Shown here piece by piece: positions 1 through 7,218 of a DNA stretch of 10,239 nt. Positions within the stretch are counted from its first letter, which is position 1. The number at the start of each line of letters is the position of its first letter. The position numbers and the translations under genes were made by a program. The notes under the pieces were generated by a model. The model saw only the letters and a list, made by a program, of their open reading frames with translations. It was not told the DNA's origin and searched no databases. Source of the DNA: Cyanobacteria bacterium RUI128 (GTDB lineage Bacteria; Cyanobacteriota; Vampirovibrionia; Gastranaerophilales; Gastranaerophilaceae); contig JAILHQ010000106.1 of NCBI GenBank assembly GCA_024695725.1, positions 1 to 10,239 of the forward strand, written 5' to 3'.

Positions 1-110
1 TGTGCTCGGTTTCCTAATTATAGACAGTTAAATTATCTAAGTCAATGTAAATATGGCTATTTTGAGCAATATTAATATAATTTTAATTCTGTAAGGAAAT
101 ATCTTTACGG

Positions 111-141
111 TATAATATATCTATAAATACAGAAATAAGGA
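111..141 (+). promoter_or_regulatory. -10 box and ribosome binding site of the MsbA-like gene
   Basis: A perfect TATAAT lies at 111-116 in a very A+T-rich stretch; no good -35 hexamer is seen 16-18 nt upstream. A TAAGGA ribosome binding site at 136-141 precedes the ATG at 151 by 9 nt, which supports that start. Positions 1-110 contain no gene I can support. Confidence 0.5.
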
Positions 142-150
142 TATTAAATA

Positions 151-1974
151 ATGAAATTAAGTAAGACACAAGCTCAAAACTCGTTCAAATACAGCTGGTT
201 GATATCAAGAATTTTTCCGTATATCAAGCCTGTTATGGGCAGAGTTATATTAGGGTTTCTGGTAGCATTACCAGTCGGTTTATTAGACGGTGTTGTTGCG
301 TTTTCACTGAAACCGTATATGGACTACGTAATCGGAAAGCACGACTGGATCTTCAGTCTTTTTGGACATGAAGTCGTAATTCCTTACGCACTGCTTGCTG
401 CAATTATTCCGTTTGCAGTTGTTGCGTTTGCTATGACACAGGGCTTTTTCAAATACTTAAATTCATACCTTACTAACTGGACAAGCCAAAAGATAACTAA
501 CTCGGTTAAGAAGGGGTTATTCGCAAGATTTGTGTATATGGATACCGCCTTTTTTGATGAAAATCCTTCGGGTATTATAATTTCAAGATACCTGAACGAC
601 CCTGATACCGCATCTAAAAACCTTGTTGATAAATGTAAGAACATAGTAACAAGTTTAGTAGGTGCGTTAGGTCTTATTTGTGTAATGTTATATAGCTCAT
701 GGAAACTTGCACTGGTCGGCGTTGCCGTACTTTGCATAGCATTTGTTCCTGTTGCATTAATCAGAAAAGTCGTAAAAAGAACTTCTAACCAGACAATGGT
801 TGTAAACGGAGATATGACAACAAACTTTAACGAAACCTACGCAGGAAACAGAGTAATCTCAGCATATTGCCTTCAGGAAGATAGAAAACTCGGTTTTGAA
901 AAACAGGTTCACAAATCGTTTGATATTACAATGTCACTTGTTAAACGTTCAGCATGGATGTCACCTCTGATGTACTCAATTGCATCAGTCGGTATCGCTT
1001 TTGTTTTGTGGTTCGGTACAAAACTTATCATCACTGGCGAGATGACAGCCGGAGGTTTTGCATCTTTCGTAACTTCACTTTTACTTCTCTACAAACCTAT
1101 GAAAACTTTAGGCGGCACACTGACAAGCATCCAAAATGTTTTTGTTGCACTCGGTCGTGTGTTTGAATTGTTTGATATAGAACCGACTATCAAGAATAAA
1201 GAAAACCCTGTTACTCTTGAAGATTTACATAACTCTATAAGGTTTAACAATGTAAGTTTTGCATATAACGAAGAAAAAACTGTTCTTCACAATTTAACTT
1301 TAGAAGTGCCTAAGGGAGAAACCGTTGCAATAGTAGGTAACTCAGGCGGAGGTAAATCTACTCTGGTAAACCTTATTCCAAGATTTTATGATGTTACCGA
1401 AGGTTCTATAACTATCGACGATGTTGATATCAGAGATTTTTCTCTTGAAAGTTTGAGAAAAAATATTGCTATGGTTTTCCAGGATAATTTCTTATTCACG
1501 GGTACAATAAGAGAAAATATTCTTATGGGCAACCCTAATGCTACCGAGGAAGAACTTAATCAGGCTATTGAATCTGCGCACTTAGAAGAAATGCTTGCAG
1601 AACTTCCTGACGGACTTGATACCGAGTTAGGGGAAAGAGGTACAACTTTATCGGGTGGTCAGCGTCAGCGTGTAGCTATTGCAAGAGCAATGGTAAGAAA
1701 ATCTCCTATCGTTATTCTTGACGAAGCAACAAGCGCGCTTGATAACAAGTCTGAAGCAGTCGTACAGAAGGCTCTTGATAACCTTATTCAGAACAAAACG
1801 GTATTTGTTATTGCTCACAGATTATCTACCATCAAAAACGCTCACAGAATAGCAGTTATTAATGAAGGACATCTTGTTGAATTAGGTACTCACGATGAGC
1901 TCATGAAGATCGAGGGTGGTCAGTATAAGATGTTATACGATATGCAGTTCAAAAATCAGGGAGTAACGGTTTAA
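151..1974 (+). CDS. msbA: MsbA-like lipid ABC exporter (fused permease and ATPase)
   Basis: 607-residue half-transporter of the ABCB/MsbA type, expected to act as a homodimer in the inner membrane, flipping lipid A core or phospholipid to the outer leaflet with ATP. The N-terminal half (about 30-320) has the six hydrophobic segments of a type I exporter; the ATPase domain covers about 360-600. All nucleotide-binding motifs are intact: Walker A GNSGGGKST (396-404), Q-loop in VFQDN, signature LSGGQ (500-504), Walker B VILDE (521-525) with ATSALD after it, and the switch histidine H556 in IAHRLST. Length matches MsbA (about 580-600). A -10 box and ribosome binding site lie just upstream, so it may be transcribed alone. 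Its stop codon overlaps the stop of the opposing formyltransferase-like gene. The substrate is inferred from family resemblance; a drug or peptide exporter of the same family cannot be ruled out. Confidence 0.85.
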   Translation: MKLSKTQAQNSFKYSWLISRIFPYIKPVMGRVILGFLVALPVGLLDGVVAFSLKPYMDYVIGKHDWIFSLFGHEVVIPYALLAAIIPFAVVAFAMTQGFFKYLNSYLTNWTSQKITNSVKKGLFARFVYMDTAFFDENPSGIIISRYLNDPDTASKNLVDKCKNIVTSLVGALGLICVMLYSSWKLALVGVAVLCIAFVPVALIRKVVKRTSNQTMVVNGDMTTNFNETYAGNRVISAYCLQEDRKLGFEKQVHKSFDITMSLVKRSAWMSPLMYSIASVGIAFVLWFGTKLIITGEMTAGGFASFVTSLLLLYKPMKTLGGTLTSIQNVFVALGRVFELFDIEPTIKNKENPVTLEDLHNSIRFNNVSFAYNEEKTVLHNLTLEVPKGETVAIVGNSGGGKSTLVNLIPRFYDVTEGSITIDDVDIRDFSLESLRKNIAMVFQDNFLFTGTIRENILMGNPNATEEELNQAIESAHLEEMLAELPDGLDTELGERGTTLSGGQRQRVAIARAMVRKSPIVILDEATSALDNKSEAVVQKALDNLIQNKTVFVIAHRLSTIKNAHRIAVINEGHLVELGTHDELMKIEGGQYKMLYDMQFKNQGVTV

Positions 1975-2489
1975 TATAGTATTTTTGAGCAATTACTACA
2001 ACCGTGAGTGCAGCTGCCTTTGCAGGTGGTTTGTTGTGCACTTAAGAAATCAACTATATCAAAGACCTTATCCTCAAGAATTGATTTTATAACCAACGGA
2101 TAAAGCTGAGCACCAAGTTTATTTATCTCGTTTTCAAGTTCGTCATAATGAGTATAACTGTCTATCATAACAGGATATTGTGCTAAAATTCTGCCCGACA
2201 AATCGGGATTTTCAACCCTGTGCACGGTAACACCCGTCACCTTAACCCCGTACATATAAGCATCTTTTATTGGGGTATCACTTTTGAACGACGGCAAAAG
2301 TGAGGGGTGCAGATTTATTATGTTGTTATTTTTTAAAAACTCTTCTTCTATACTCTCACGATAATTCCACAATGCAATCAGGTCATAATTCTGTGAGATA
2401 TCATTTATTGACGACAAGAAATGAATATCAACATCTTCAATATCAAAATCGATATTCTTATTTTTCCCGACTACACAAAGTTTTTTCAT
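1971..2489 (-). CDS. Short formyltransferase-fold protein (PurN/Fmt family), atypical
   Basis: 172 residues resembling the C-terminal two-thirds of glycinamide ribonucleotide formyltransferase and related N10-formyl-THF enzymes. The core INLHPSLLPSF gives the family's catalytic Asn and His (N59, H61), followed by GVKVTGVTVH (81-90). Three features are odd. Compared with PurN (about 210 residues, N106/H108) some 45 N-terminal residues are missing, including the glycine-rich loop. In a gapless alignment to PurN/GART the catalytic Asp of the D-x-G motif falls on L97, with an Asp one position earlier (PDLSG, D96). The C-terminus is a Cys cluster C156-x3-C160-x3-C164-x2-C167 that could hold metal. 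ATG at 2489 lies 12 nt after the symporter stop with only a weak ribosome site (GGTC), suggesting translational coupling in one operon. It could be a sugar or amine formyltransferase, a degenerate PurN, or a non-catalytic binder; I cannot choose. Confidence 0.75.
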   Translation of the reverse strand: MKKLCVVGKNKNIDFDIEDVDIHFLSSINDISQNYDLIALWNYRESIEEEFLKNNNIINLHPSLLPSFKSDTPIKDAYMYGVKVTGVTVHRVENPDLSGRILAQYPVMIDSYTHYDELENEINKLGAQLYPLVIKSILEDKVFDIVDFLSAQQTTCKGSCTHGCSNCSKILY

Positions 2490-2501
2490 AATATGACCAA
2501 A

Positions 2502-4022
2502 CTATTTTTTATCCAGCACACGTTTGCAGTAATCTGTCATTTCGCGTTTAATATCCGGTGCGAGGATGTACAGTGTGATAATGTTAGGAATAGACATTGC
2601 AATCATCATCGCATCAGTAATATTTTTTACGGCCTCTACGCTTAAGCAGGTACCGATTACAATAAACACACAATACAAGAGATTAAAGAAAAGTGCTCTC
2701 TTTTTGCCTTCGCCAAACAGGAAGGTCCAGGCTTTTTGTCCGTAATAAGCCCAGGAAATCAGAGTTGATAGTGCAAATAATGCAGCAATAAAAGAAAGAA
2801 CAATTGGGAAACTTGAATGTACTGATGCAAACGCATCTGATGCAATAGAAATCCCTTTGATATCCTGACCGACTCCGACAGGAATCTTATCTAACACACC
2901 TGACAAAACAATTGTCAGTGAAGTAAATACACACAAGATACCTGTTAAAAAGGTTTCCAGGATAGCGACAAACCCCTGAGATGCAGGTTCTTTTGACTGA
3001 GCTGCCGCATAAACGATAGCTGCCGCACCTGTACCTGCCTCGTTAGACTGAACAGAACGTTTCAAACCTTCCACCATTACAAAGAACATTGCACCGCCAA
3101 ATATAGCCTGCGGCATAAATGCTTCTTTCACTATCGTAACAACCGCTGCAGGAATTGCAGCAAAGTTGCAGAAGATAACTATCAGCCCAAGTAATATGTA
3201 CAGCACACACATAGAAGGTGTCAGGATTGTTGTAACCTTTGCGATACTTTTGATACCGCCTACTACAACAAGCCCGATAACAACTGCCGCAACAAGACCG
3301 ATAATCCATGTTGCACCATAAAAAATACTTTGCTGCTGACCTGTTATCTGAACAATCTGTTCTGCGGTTTGGTTTATCTGAATCATATTACCGCCTGTTA
3401 TACCGCCTGCGATACAAAGTATTGCAAAAATGACGGATAACGGCTGACCTAACCAGCGCATACCTTTTCTTGTAAGCCCGTGAGCAATGTAGTGCATCGG
3501 ACCGCCTGATACGGAACCGTCAAGGTTAAATTTTCTGTATCTGATGGCAAGAGTTGCTTCCGCAAACTTGATAGACATCCCAAGCAAGGCCCCGATAAAA
3601 ATCCAAAAGGCAGCACCCGGACCCCCTACAGAGATAGAAAGCGCAACACCCGCAATACTTCCGATACCGATAGTACCTGAAAGCGCTGTTGCCAAAGCCT
3701 GAAATGATGATACATCTCCGCTGTCTTCATTATTTTTAGGTTTTAATAACTGCTCAACCGCATGTTTTAAACCCCAGATAGAAATACCTTTGAAATATAT
3801 TGTGAAGAAAATGCCGGCTATCAATATCCAAAAGATTACGAACGGTACGTGAATATTCTTCAGAGCCTCTATCCCGAAGGTCGGAACAGGAGTAAAAATA
3901 ATACTTGCAATACCGTTCAAACAAGGTGCAAGGTTGTCATCCATAAACTGATTAACATCAAATGCAAATGCCCCCTGTATACCCATCATAAACATTGCTA
4001 ACAACCAACATATTCTCTTCAT
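2502..4022 (-). CDS. Sodium:alanine symporter, AGCS family
   Basis: 506-residue polytopic inner-membrane protein, about 11 hydrophobic segments, taking up alanine or glycine with Na+. Family-defining stretches are visible: GTIGIGSIAGVA (116-127, usually GTGNIAGVA, so Asn is Ser here), then SVGGPGAAFW, KFAEATLAIRYR (152-163) and VSGGPMHYI. The C-terminal half includes NEAGTGAAAI and SWAYYGQKAW, both typical of AGCS members. The N-terminus (MKRICWLLAMFMMGIQGAFA) looks like a cleavable signal peptide ending AFA, extending the protein beyond the usual ~450-480 residues. A strong AAGGAAGAG ribosome site lies 6 nt before the ATG, fixing the start. The formyltransferase-like gene follows 12 nt downstream. 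Exact substrate is not readable from sequence. Confidence 0.92.
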   Translation of the reverse strand: MKRICWLLAMFMMGIQGAFAFDVNQFMDDNLAPCLNGIASIIFTPVPTFGIEALKNIHVPFVIFWILIAGIFFTIYFKGISIWGLKHAVEQLLKPKNNEDSGDVSSFQALATALSGTIGIGSIAGVALSISVGGPGAAFWIFIGALLGMSIKFAEATLAIRYRKFNLDGSVSGGPMHYIAHGLTRKGMRWLGQPLSVIFAILCIAGGITGGNMIQINQTAEQIVQITGQQQSIFYGATWIIGLVAAVVIGLVVVGGIKSIAKVTTILTPSMCVLYILLGLIVIFCNFAAIPAAVVTIVKEAFMPQAIFGGAMFFVMVEGLKRSVQSNEAGTGAAAIVYAAAQSKEPASQGFVAILETFLTGILCVFTSLTIVLSGVLDKIPVGVGQDIKGISIASDAFASVHSSFPIVLSFIAALFALSTLISWAYYGQKAWTFLFGEGKKRALFFNLLYCVFIVIGTCLSVEAVKNITDAMMIAMSIPNIITLYILAPDIKREMTDYCKRVLDKK

Positions 4023-4028
4023 TTAGTC

Positions 4029-4037
4029 TCTTCCTTT
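4029..4037 (-). promoter_or_regulatory. Ribosome binding site of the AGCS symporter
   Basis: AAGGAAGAG on the minus strand, 6 nt before the ATG at 4022. It supports the signal-peptide-bearing N-terminus. A possible -10 (TACAAT, 4064-4069) lies further upstream with no convincing -35. Confidence 0.6.
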
Positions 4038-4093
4038 TATTAATTTATTATGTGACATTCTTCATTGTAACAAAAACACGGGAATTTTAATAA

Positions 4094-4107
4094 AACTACG
4101 TGTAGTT
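4094..4107. promoter_or_regulatory. Short palindrome, possible operator
   Basis: AACTAC and GTAGTT arms separated by GT form a dyad about 70 nt upstream of the symporter start, beside its possible promoter and just outside the inverted-repeat element at 4110. It could be an operator for the symporter operon. The call rests only on symmetry and position. Confidence 0.25.
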
Positions 4108-4109
4108 AT

Positions 4110-4263
4110 GTAAATTATAGTTTATCGGGGGTAAATATATTTAATTACTCCTCTCCCACATTTGTAGCAATTTTATTTAAAATTGTACAACTGTTCCCTC
4201 CCCAAGCTGGGGAGGGTTAGGGTGGGGAGCAATATTCTCATTTACCCCTAAACTATAATTTAC
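4110..4263. repeat. Inverted-repeat (MITE-like) element with hairpin/G-quadruplex core
   Basis: The left arm (4110-4136) and right arm (4240-4263) are inverted copies. They match over 24 bases, except for 3 extra bases (TCG) in the left arm after the shared GTAAATTATAGTTTA. They flank about 100 nt of non-coding DNA. The centre holds a perfect 8-bp hairpin, CCCTCCCC (4196-4203) and GGGGAGGG (4209-4216) around AAGCT, running into a further G-rich repeat (TTAGGGTGGGG). No open reading frame, terminal transposase or clear target duplication is visible. This fits a non-autonomous MITE or REP/BIME-type element, or a long structured leader. Together with the DUF212 promoter it accounts for the gene-free stretch 4023-4315. 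Confidence 0.6.
4209..4227 (+). other. G-quadruplex-forming motif
   Basis: GGGGAGGGTTAGGGTGGGG has four G-tracts of at least three with loops of 1, 3 and 1 nt, the short-loop pattern of very stable parallel quadruplexes. Its 5' half is also the 3' arm of the CCCTCCCC/GGGGAGGG hairpin, so the two structures exclude each other. It lies about 40 nt upstream of the DUF212 promoter on the non-template strand. Confidence 0.6.
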
Positions 4264-4267
4264 CTTT

Positions 4268-4309
4268 TTGCACAAATCCTATTTATCGTGTATTATATAA
4301 TTCAGAGGT
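4268..4309 (+). promoter_or_regulatory. Promoter and ribosome binding site of the DUF212 gene
   Basis: TTGCAC (4268-4273), a 17-nt spacer and TATTAT (4291-4296) give a sigma-70-like promoter. AGAGGT (4304-4309) is a ribosome site 6 nt before the ATG at 4316. Transcription from this promoter would leave a leader of only about 12-14 nt. The promoter begins 4 nt after the inverted-repeat element ends. Confidence 0.55.
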
Positions 4310-4315
4310 AAAAAC

Positions 4316-4792
4316 ATGAATTTAGCACAATACGTTAATACAGGATATGAAGCACTTTTTGTGGCATTGACAGTTCCTTTAATTGCCCAGACAATAAAGT
4401 TTACGCTTCACCTTATATTTGACAAGAAGATTGATTTCAGGCTGTTTACAACAACGGGCGGTATGCCAAGCGCACACTCAGCGTTTGTCGTAGGTCTGTC
4501 AACCGCTGTAGGTCTTATATGCGGGTTCAAATCGATAGAGTTTGCCATCGCTTTTGTAAACGCACTTGTTGTAATGTATGATGCGGCAGGGGTAAGACGT
4601 GCCGCCGGCAAACAGGCTGCCTGCCTTAACCGTATTATGGAAGATTTCTACAAACACGAAATACAGGAAATCGGCGGAAGGCTCAAAGAGCTTCTCGGAC
4701 ATACCCCGCACCAGGTTTTCTGGGGTGCTATCTTAGGGATAGTTTATGCATACTATATGCACAAATGGTTCCTTGCAAGCGCAGGTGCTTAG
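4316..4792 (+). CDS. Divergent PAP2 family (DUF212) membrane protein
   Basis: 158-residue integral membrane protein, normal length for the YuiD/DUF212 family, distantly related to PAP2 acid phosphatases. Three conserved blocks are all present: TGGMPSAHSA (47-56), resembling the PSGH motif of PAP2, YDAAGVRRAAGKQA (88-101) and LKELLGHTPHQV (123-134), whose histidines complete the likely phosphatase-type site. Hydrophobic stretches at about 11-34, 55-72, 77-90 and 134-148. By family resemblance it may dephosphorylate a lipid phosphate, but no activity is established for most members. Promoter and ribosome site are placed directly upstream, so it is probably monocistronic. Its TAG overlaps the stop of rubrerythrin on the other strand. 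Confidence 0.9.
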   Translation: MNLAQYVNTGYEALFVALTVPLIAQTIKFTLHLIFDKKIDFRLFTTTGGMPSAHSAFVVGLSTAVGLICGFKSIEFAIAFVNALVVMYDAAGVRRAAGKQAACLNRIMEDFYKHEIQEIGGRLKELLGHTPHQVFWGAILGIVYAYYMHKWFLASAGA

Positions 4793-5325
4793 TAATTTTC
4801 CTGTTTTCTTGTGAAATATTCCCGTTTATGGCTGCATAAAGGACAGATTTCCGGAGCATCCTTTCCGTTGTGGATATAACCGCAATTCAGGCATATCCAT
4901 TGTTCTTGTTTGTCTGAAACAAATTCTTCATCATTTTTTAGGTTAGACAGAAGTTTTTTATACCTTTTTCCGTGTTCGGTTTCGACTGTTGCTATATTTT
5001 CAAACAGTTTTGCAATATCTTCAAATCCTTCTTCACGCGCTGTTTTTGCAAACTCAGGATACATTTCTTCTGCCTCATAACCTTCCGCATCAACAGATAT
5101 TTGCAGATTTTCTTCTGTTGAGCCGATTTGATTTATGAGCTTAAACCAAATTTTTGCGTGCTCTTTTTCGTTATTCGCTGTTTCTTCAAAAATTTTCGAT
5201 ATACGGACAAACCCCTCTTTTTTCGCTTTTGATGCGAAGAAGGTATATTTATTCCTTGCCTCTGATTCACCTCTAAATGCGTTTATAAGATTTTGTTCCG
5301 TTTTTGTGCCTTTAAGATTTTTCAT
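4789..5325 (-). CDS. rbr: Rubrerythrin
   Basis: 178-residue cytoplasmic peroxide-reducing protein of anaerobes: an N-terminal ferritin-like di-iron domain (about 1-135) and a C-terminal rubredoxin domain (140-172). Iron-ligand candidates are E20, E53 and H56 (NNEKEHAK), glutamates of the EAEEMYPEF segment (84-92), and E115 with H118 (VETEHGKRY). Rubredoxin cysteines are C145, C148, C161 and C164 (CLNCGY and CPLC). An ATG 36 nt upstream at 5361 is in frame, but the ATG at 5325 is chosen because AAAAGGAG sits 6 nt before it and MKNLKGTKTEQNL is the normal family start. It ends inside the last codons of the DUF212 gene. It lies downstream of a terminator, so it should have its own promoter; no PerR-like box was recognised. 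Confidence 0.95.
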   Translation of the reverse strand: MKNLKGTKTEQNLINAFRGESEARNKYTFFASKAKKEGFVRISKIFEETANNEKEHAKIWFKLINQIGSTEENLQISVDAEGYEAEEMYPEFAKTAREEGFEDIAKLFENIATVETEHGKRYKKLLSNLKNDEEFVSDKQEQWICLNCGYIHNGKDAPEICPLCSHKREYFTRKQENY

Positions 5326-5331
5326 TTTATA

Positions 5332-5339
5332 CTCCTTTT
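5332..5339 (-). promoter_or_regulatory. Ribosome binding site deciding the rubrerythrin start
   Basis: AAAAGGAG on the minus strand, 6 nt before the ATG at 5325. The longer in-frame start at 5361 has no comparable site. Confidence 0.8.
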
Positions 5340-5377
5340 CGGGAAGTATAAAACAGGTCAAAAAATATTACATCACA

Positions 5378-5405
5378 AAAAAGATACCCGATTGGGTATC
5401 TTTTT
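5378..5405. terminator. Symmetric intrinsic terminator
   Basis: GATACCC (5383-5389) and GGGTATC (5394-5400) pair around a 4-nt loop, extended by A5/T5 on the two sides to a 12-bp stem with U-tracts in both directions. On the minus strand it ends the dihydropteroate synthase/67-residue operon about 30 nt past the last stop and keeps it from running into rubrerythrin. Confidence 0.85.
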
Positions 5406-5431
5406 GTTTTATATAATGTTATAAACGAAAA

Positions 5432-5635
5432 CTAATTATTACTCAGAACAATTCTCAGGGTTGCCAAATTTTTAATAGACAACATTTTATGTTTATTTCG
5501 CTGAGCTTTTGAAATAGACATAATTCTGACTATTCTCTGGATTTCATCTAAATCTTTTTGTGATTCAATCTTATATACATTTTCAATTGGGTCCGCAACA
5601 ACAGACATCATTGCATTCAATTCCGATTCCTGCAT
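5432..5635 (-). CDS. Small uncharacterised protein (67 aa)
   Basis: I do not recognise this protein. It is 67 residues, cytoplasmic by composition, with no membrane segment or cysteine. The first 35 residues are acidic (MQESELNAMM, then a DLDEIQRIV helix), the rest basic (SKAQRNKHKMLSIKNLATLR), giving a two-part charge pattern. The frame is open from 5689 (85 aa), but that start has no ribosome site. The ATG at 5635 has AAGGAA (5642-5647) 6 nt upstream and is preferred. It lies 81 nt downstream of dihydropteroate synthase on the same strand, followed by a terminator, so it is the last gene of that transcript. Small size leaves some doubt, but the ribosome site and operon position favour a real gene. 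Confidence 0.6.
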   Translation of the reverse strand: MQESELNAMMSVVADPIENVYKIESQKDLDEIQRIVRIMSISKAQRNKHKMLSIKNLATLRIVLSNN

Positions 5636-5716
5636 TACAAATTCCTTAATAAAATATCCTATATATTTTAATAAAGTTTTTGTTTGCATGATAATTGACT
5701 TTTTTATTAAGAAATA

Positions 5717-6862
5717 TTAAACAAGTTCTTTTCTGTACATTTCCATAAGCTCCTTGTGGAGTTTAACATTATGTACTCTGATATAGTCAACGTGGTGTTC
5801 TATGGCAAGAGTATTAAGCGCAATAGTAAACATATCCTTTTTCTCATTCGGAGCATCAGGCATATTCAAAAGGCTCTTTCTTGAAAGCCCGAGCATAACG
5901 GGATACCCGAGAGAATAGAACTCTTCTATTCTGTTTATTATTCTGAAACAGTCCTCAAGGTCTTTGTCAAACCCTATACCAGGATCAACGATAATATCGC
6001 TTATGCCCGCATCATTCGCATGCGCTATCTGACGTGAGAGGTCTTTGTAAACATCATCAACAACATTTTTATAGACAAACTTTTCCATCATATTTTTTTC
6101 GTTGCCCAAAGAGTGTTGCAGTATAAGACAGCCCTGATATTTAGCGACCGTTTCCGCCATTTTGTCGTCATATTTCAGCCCCGAAACATCGTTAATAATC
6201 GATGCACCGTTTTTCAGACATTCTTCCGCGACAAGCGCACATCTTGTATCAATGCTTATCGGCACATTGTACTTGTTGTTTCTCACAAACTCAAGCACAG
6301 GAAGAATTTTTTCAAGCTGTTTTTCCGCAGACACTGCAGGCGCGCCCGGTTTTGTCGATTCAGCACCGATATCAATAACGTCAGCACCATCTGACACAAG
6401 TTCTACAAAATGTTCACAGGCAGCCTCGACAGAGTTATATTTACCCCCGTCAGAAAACGAATTTGGAGTAATATTCAAGATGCCGACAATTTTCGTTTTA
6501 TTCTTTTTCTCAACAAGCTGGGCATATATTTTTTCGCCCAATTCGCCCAAGGAAAACGGCTGATTACCAAGTTTTTTGGCTATTTTATTCAGTTCTGAGA
6601 AACTTCCCGACAGGATAACGTCAGATACTTCTATTTTACCTGTTATAACCTCTCTGTGAGTTGCACAGTCGGCACCAACAGAAAGCGCTGTCTGTTTAAG
6701 AATGTTCGCCTGAGGAACGGATAAACCGTATATTTTCAGGTTCTTAAACAGAAACTTGTCAACGGCTTTGTGCTTGTACATCTTGTCAAATCCGATAAGT
6801 TCTAGTTCTTTTTCCATATCGGCATTTGTAACCTGCTTAACTAAAAATTTCTGATCACACAT
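5717..6862 (-). CDS. folP: Dihydropteroate synthase with N-terminal extra domain
   Basis: 381-residue enzyme joining 6-hydroxymethyl-dihydropterin pyrophosphate to p-aminobenzoate in folate synthesis. The TIM-barrel domain starts near residue 122 and carries the family blocks in order: NITPNSFSDGG (130-140), IDIGAESTKPGA (163-174), SIDT (203-206), NDVSG (224-228), DPGIGF (293-298), LGLSRKS (324-330) and RVHNV (362-366, usually RVHDV). Residues 1-120 are an additional domain (SVPQANILKQTALSVGAD, LGNQPFSLGEL) absent from the ~280-residue E. coli enzyme but seen in the longer DHPS versions of several anaerobic lineages. An AAGGAA ribosome site about 6 nt before the ATG supports the start. No other folate gene is adjacent; its neighbours are a small membrane protein upstream and a 67-residue protein downstream. 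Confidence 0.93.
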   Translation of the reverse strand: MCDQKFLVKQVTNADMEKELELIGFDKMYKHKAVDKFLFKNLKIYGLSVPQANILKQTALSVGADCATHREVITGKIEVSDVILSGSFSELNKIAKKLGNQPFSLGELGEKIYAQLVEKKNKTKIVGILNITPNSFSDGGKYNSVEAACEHFVELVSDGADVIDIGAESTKPGAPAVSAEKQLEKILPVLEFVRNNKYNVPISIDTRCALVAEECLKNGASIINDVSGLKYDDKMAETVAKYQGCLILQHSLGNEKNMMEKFVYKNVVDDVYKDLSRQIAHANDAGISDIIVDPGIGFDKDLEDCFRIINRIEEFYSLGYPVMLGLSRKSLLNMPDAPNEKKDMFTIALNTLAIEHHVDYIRVHNVKLHKELMEMYRKELV

Positions 6863-6915
6863 AATTTTCCTTACATAATCTCATATAACAATAAATATCC
6901 ACAATTCTCACGATA

Positions 6916-7185
6916 TCAGCGAATTTCGTCCTTGTGGAAGAAACGATAAAATTTTGTATTTTCATACCAATAGCAATATTTATCAGCAATAGGCTCAATT
7001 ATTGCCGCAGCAAACGCGAGTATTTTGAGCGTAATACCGCCGATATGAATAACCCCTAACCCGACAACATAAATGAGCAGAAAGAACGCGATATCTTTCC
7101 CTAAAAATGCCTTAATCGGTGCCCAATTCAGATACAGGTAGTATGCAATAGACCAGCCGATAATAAGTGAAATCAATTTTCTCAT
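6916..7185 (-). CDS. Small membrane protein of unknown function (89 aa)
   Basis: I do not recognise a family. Hydrophobic segments at about 4-21, 32-49 and 51-65 suggest two or three membrane spans. The tail is aromatic and basic (KYCYWYENTKFYRFFHKDEIR) and probably cytoplasmic. It lies 53 nt upstream of dihydropteroate synthase on the same strand and starts about 33 nt after the SRP RNA 3' end, so it is likely cotranscribed with folP. No good ribosome site precedes the ATG: AGAAGG is present but 13 nt away, with a T7 tract between. The start is therefore less certain than the frame. Confidence 0.7.
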   Translation of the reverse strand: MRKLISLIIGWSIAYYLYLNWAPIKAFLGKDIAFFLLIYVVGLGVIHIGGITLKILAFAAAIIEPIADKYCYWYENTKFYRFFHKDEIR

Positions 7186-7218
7186 AATGCAAAAAAACCT
7201 TCTAACTTCTTATAAATA

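Noticed and set aside
1..75. Open frames at the left edge that could be the tail of an upstream gene
   Set aside because: Two frames stay open for 10-24 codons before a stop, as expected by chance in such a short piece, and neither tail resembles a known protein.
384..737. Minus-strand 117-codon frame inside the MsbA-like gene
   Set aside because: It lies wholly inside a well-conserved transporter gene, has no ribosome site and its product looks like no protein.
5326..5361. 12-residue N-terminal extension of rubrerythrin
   Set aside because: It would be translated through the ribosome site of the internal ATG, and rubrerythrins normally begin at MKNLKGT.
5636..5689. Longer start (85 aa) for the small protein downstream of dihydropteroate synthase
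   Set aside because: No ribosome site precedes the ATG at 5689, whereas AAGGAA lies 6 nt before the ATG at 5635.
6113..6598. Plus-strand frames opposite dihydropteroate synthase
   Set aside because: They are antisense shadows of conserved barrel motifs without start signals or recognisable products.
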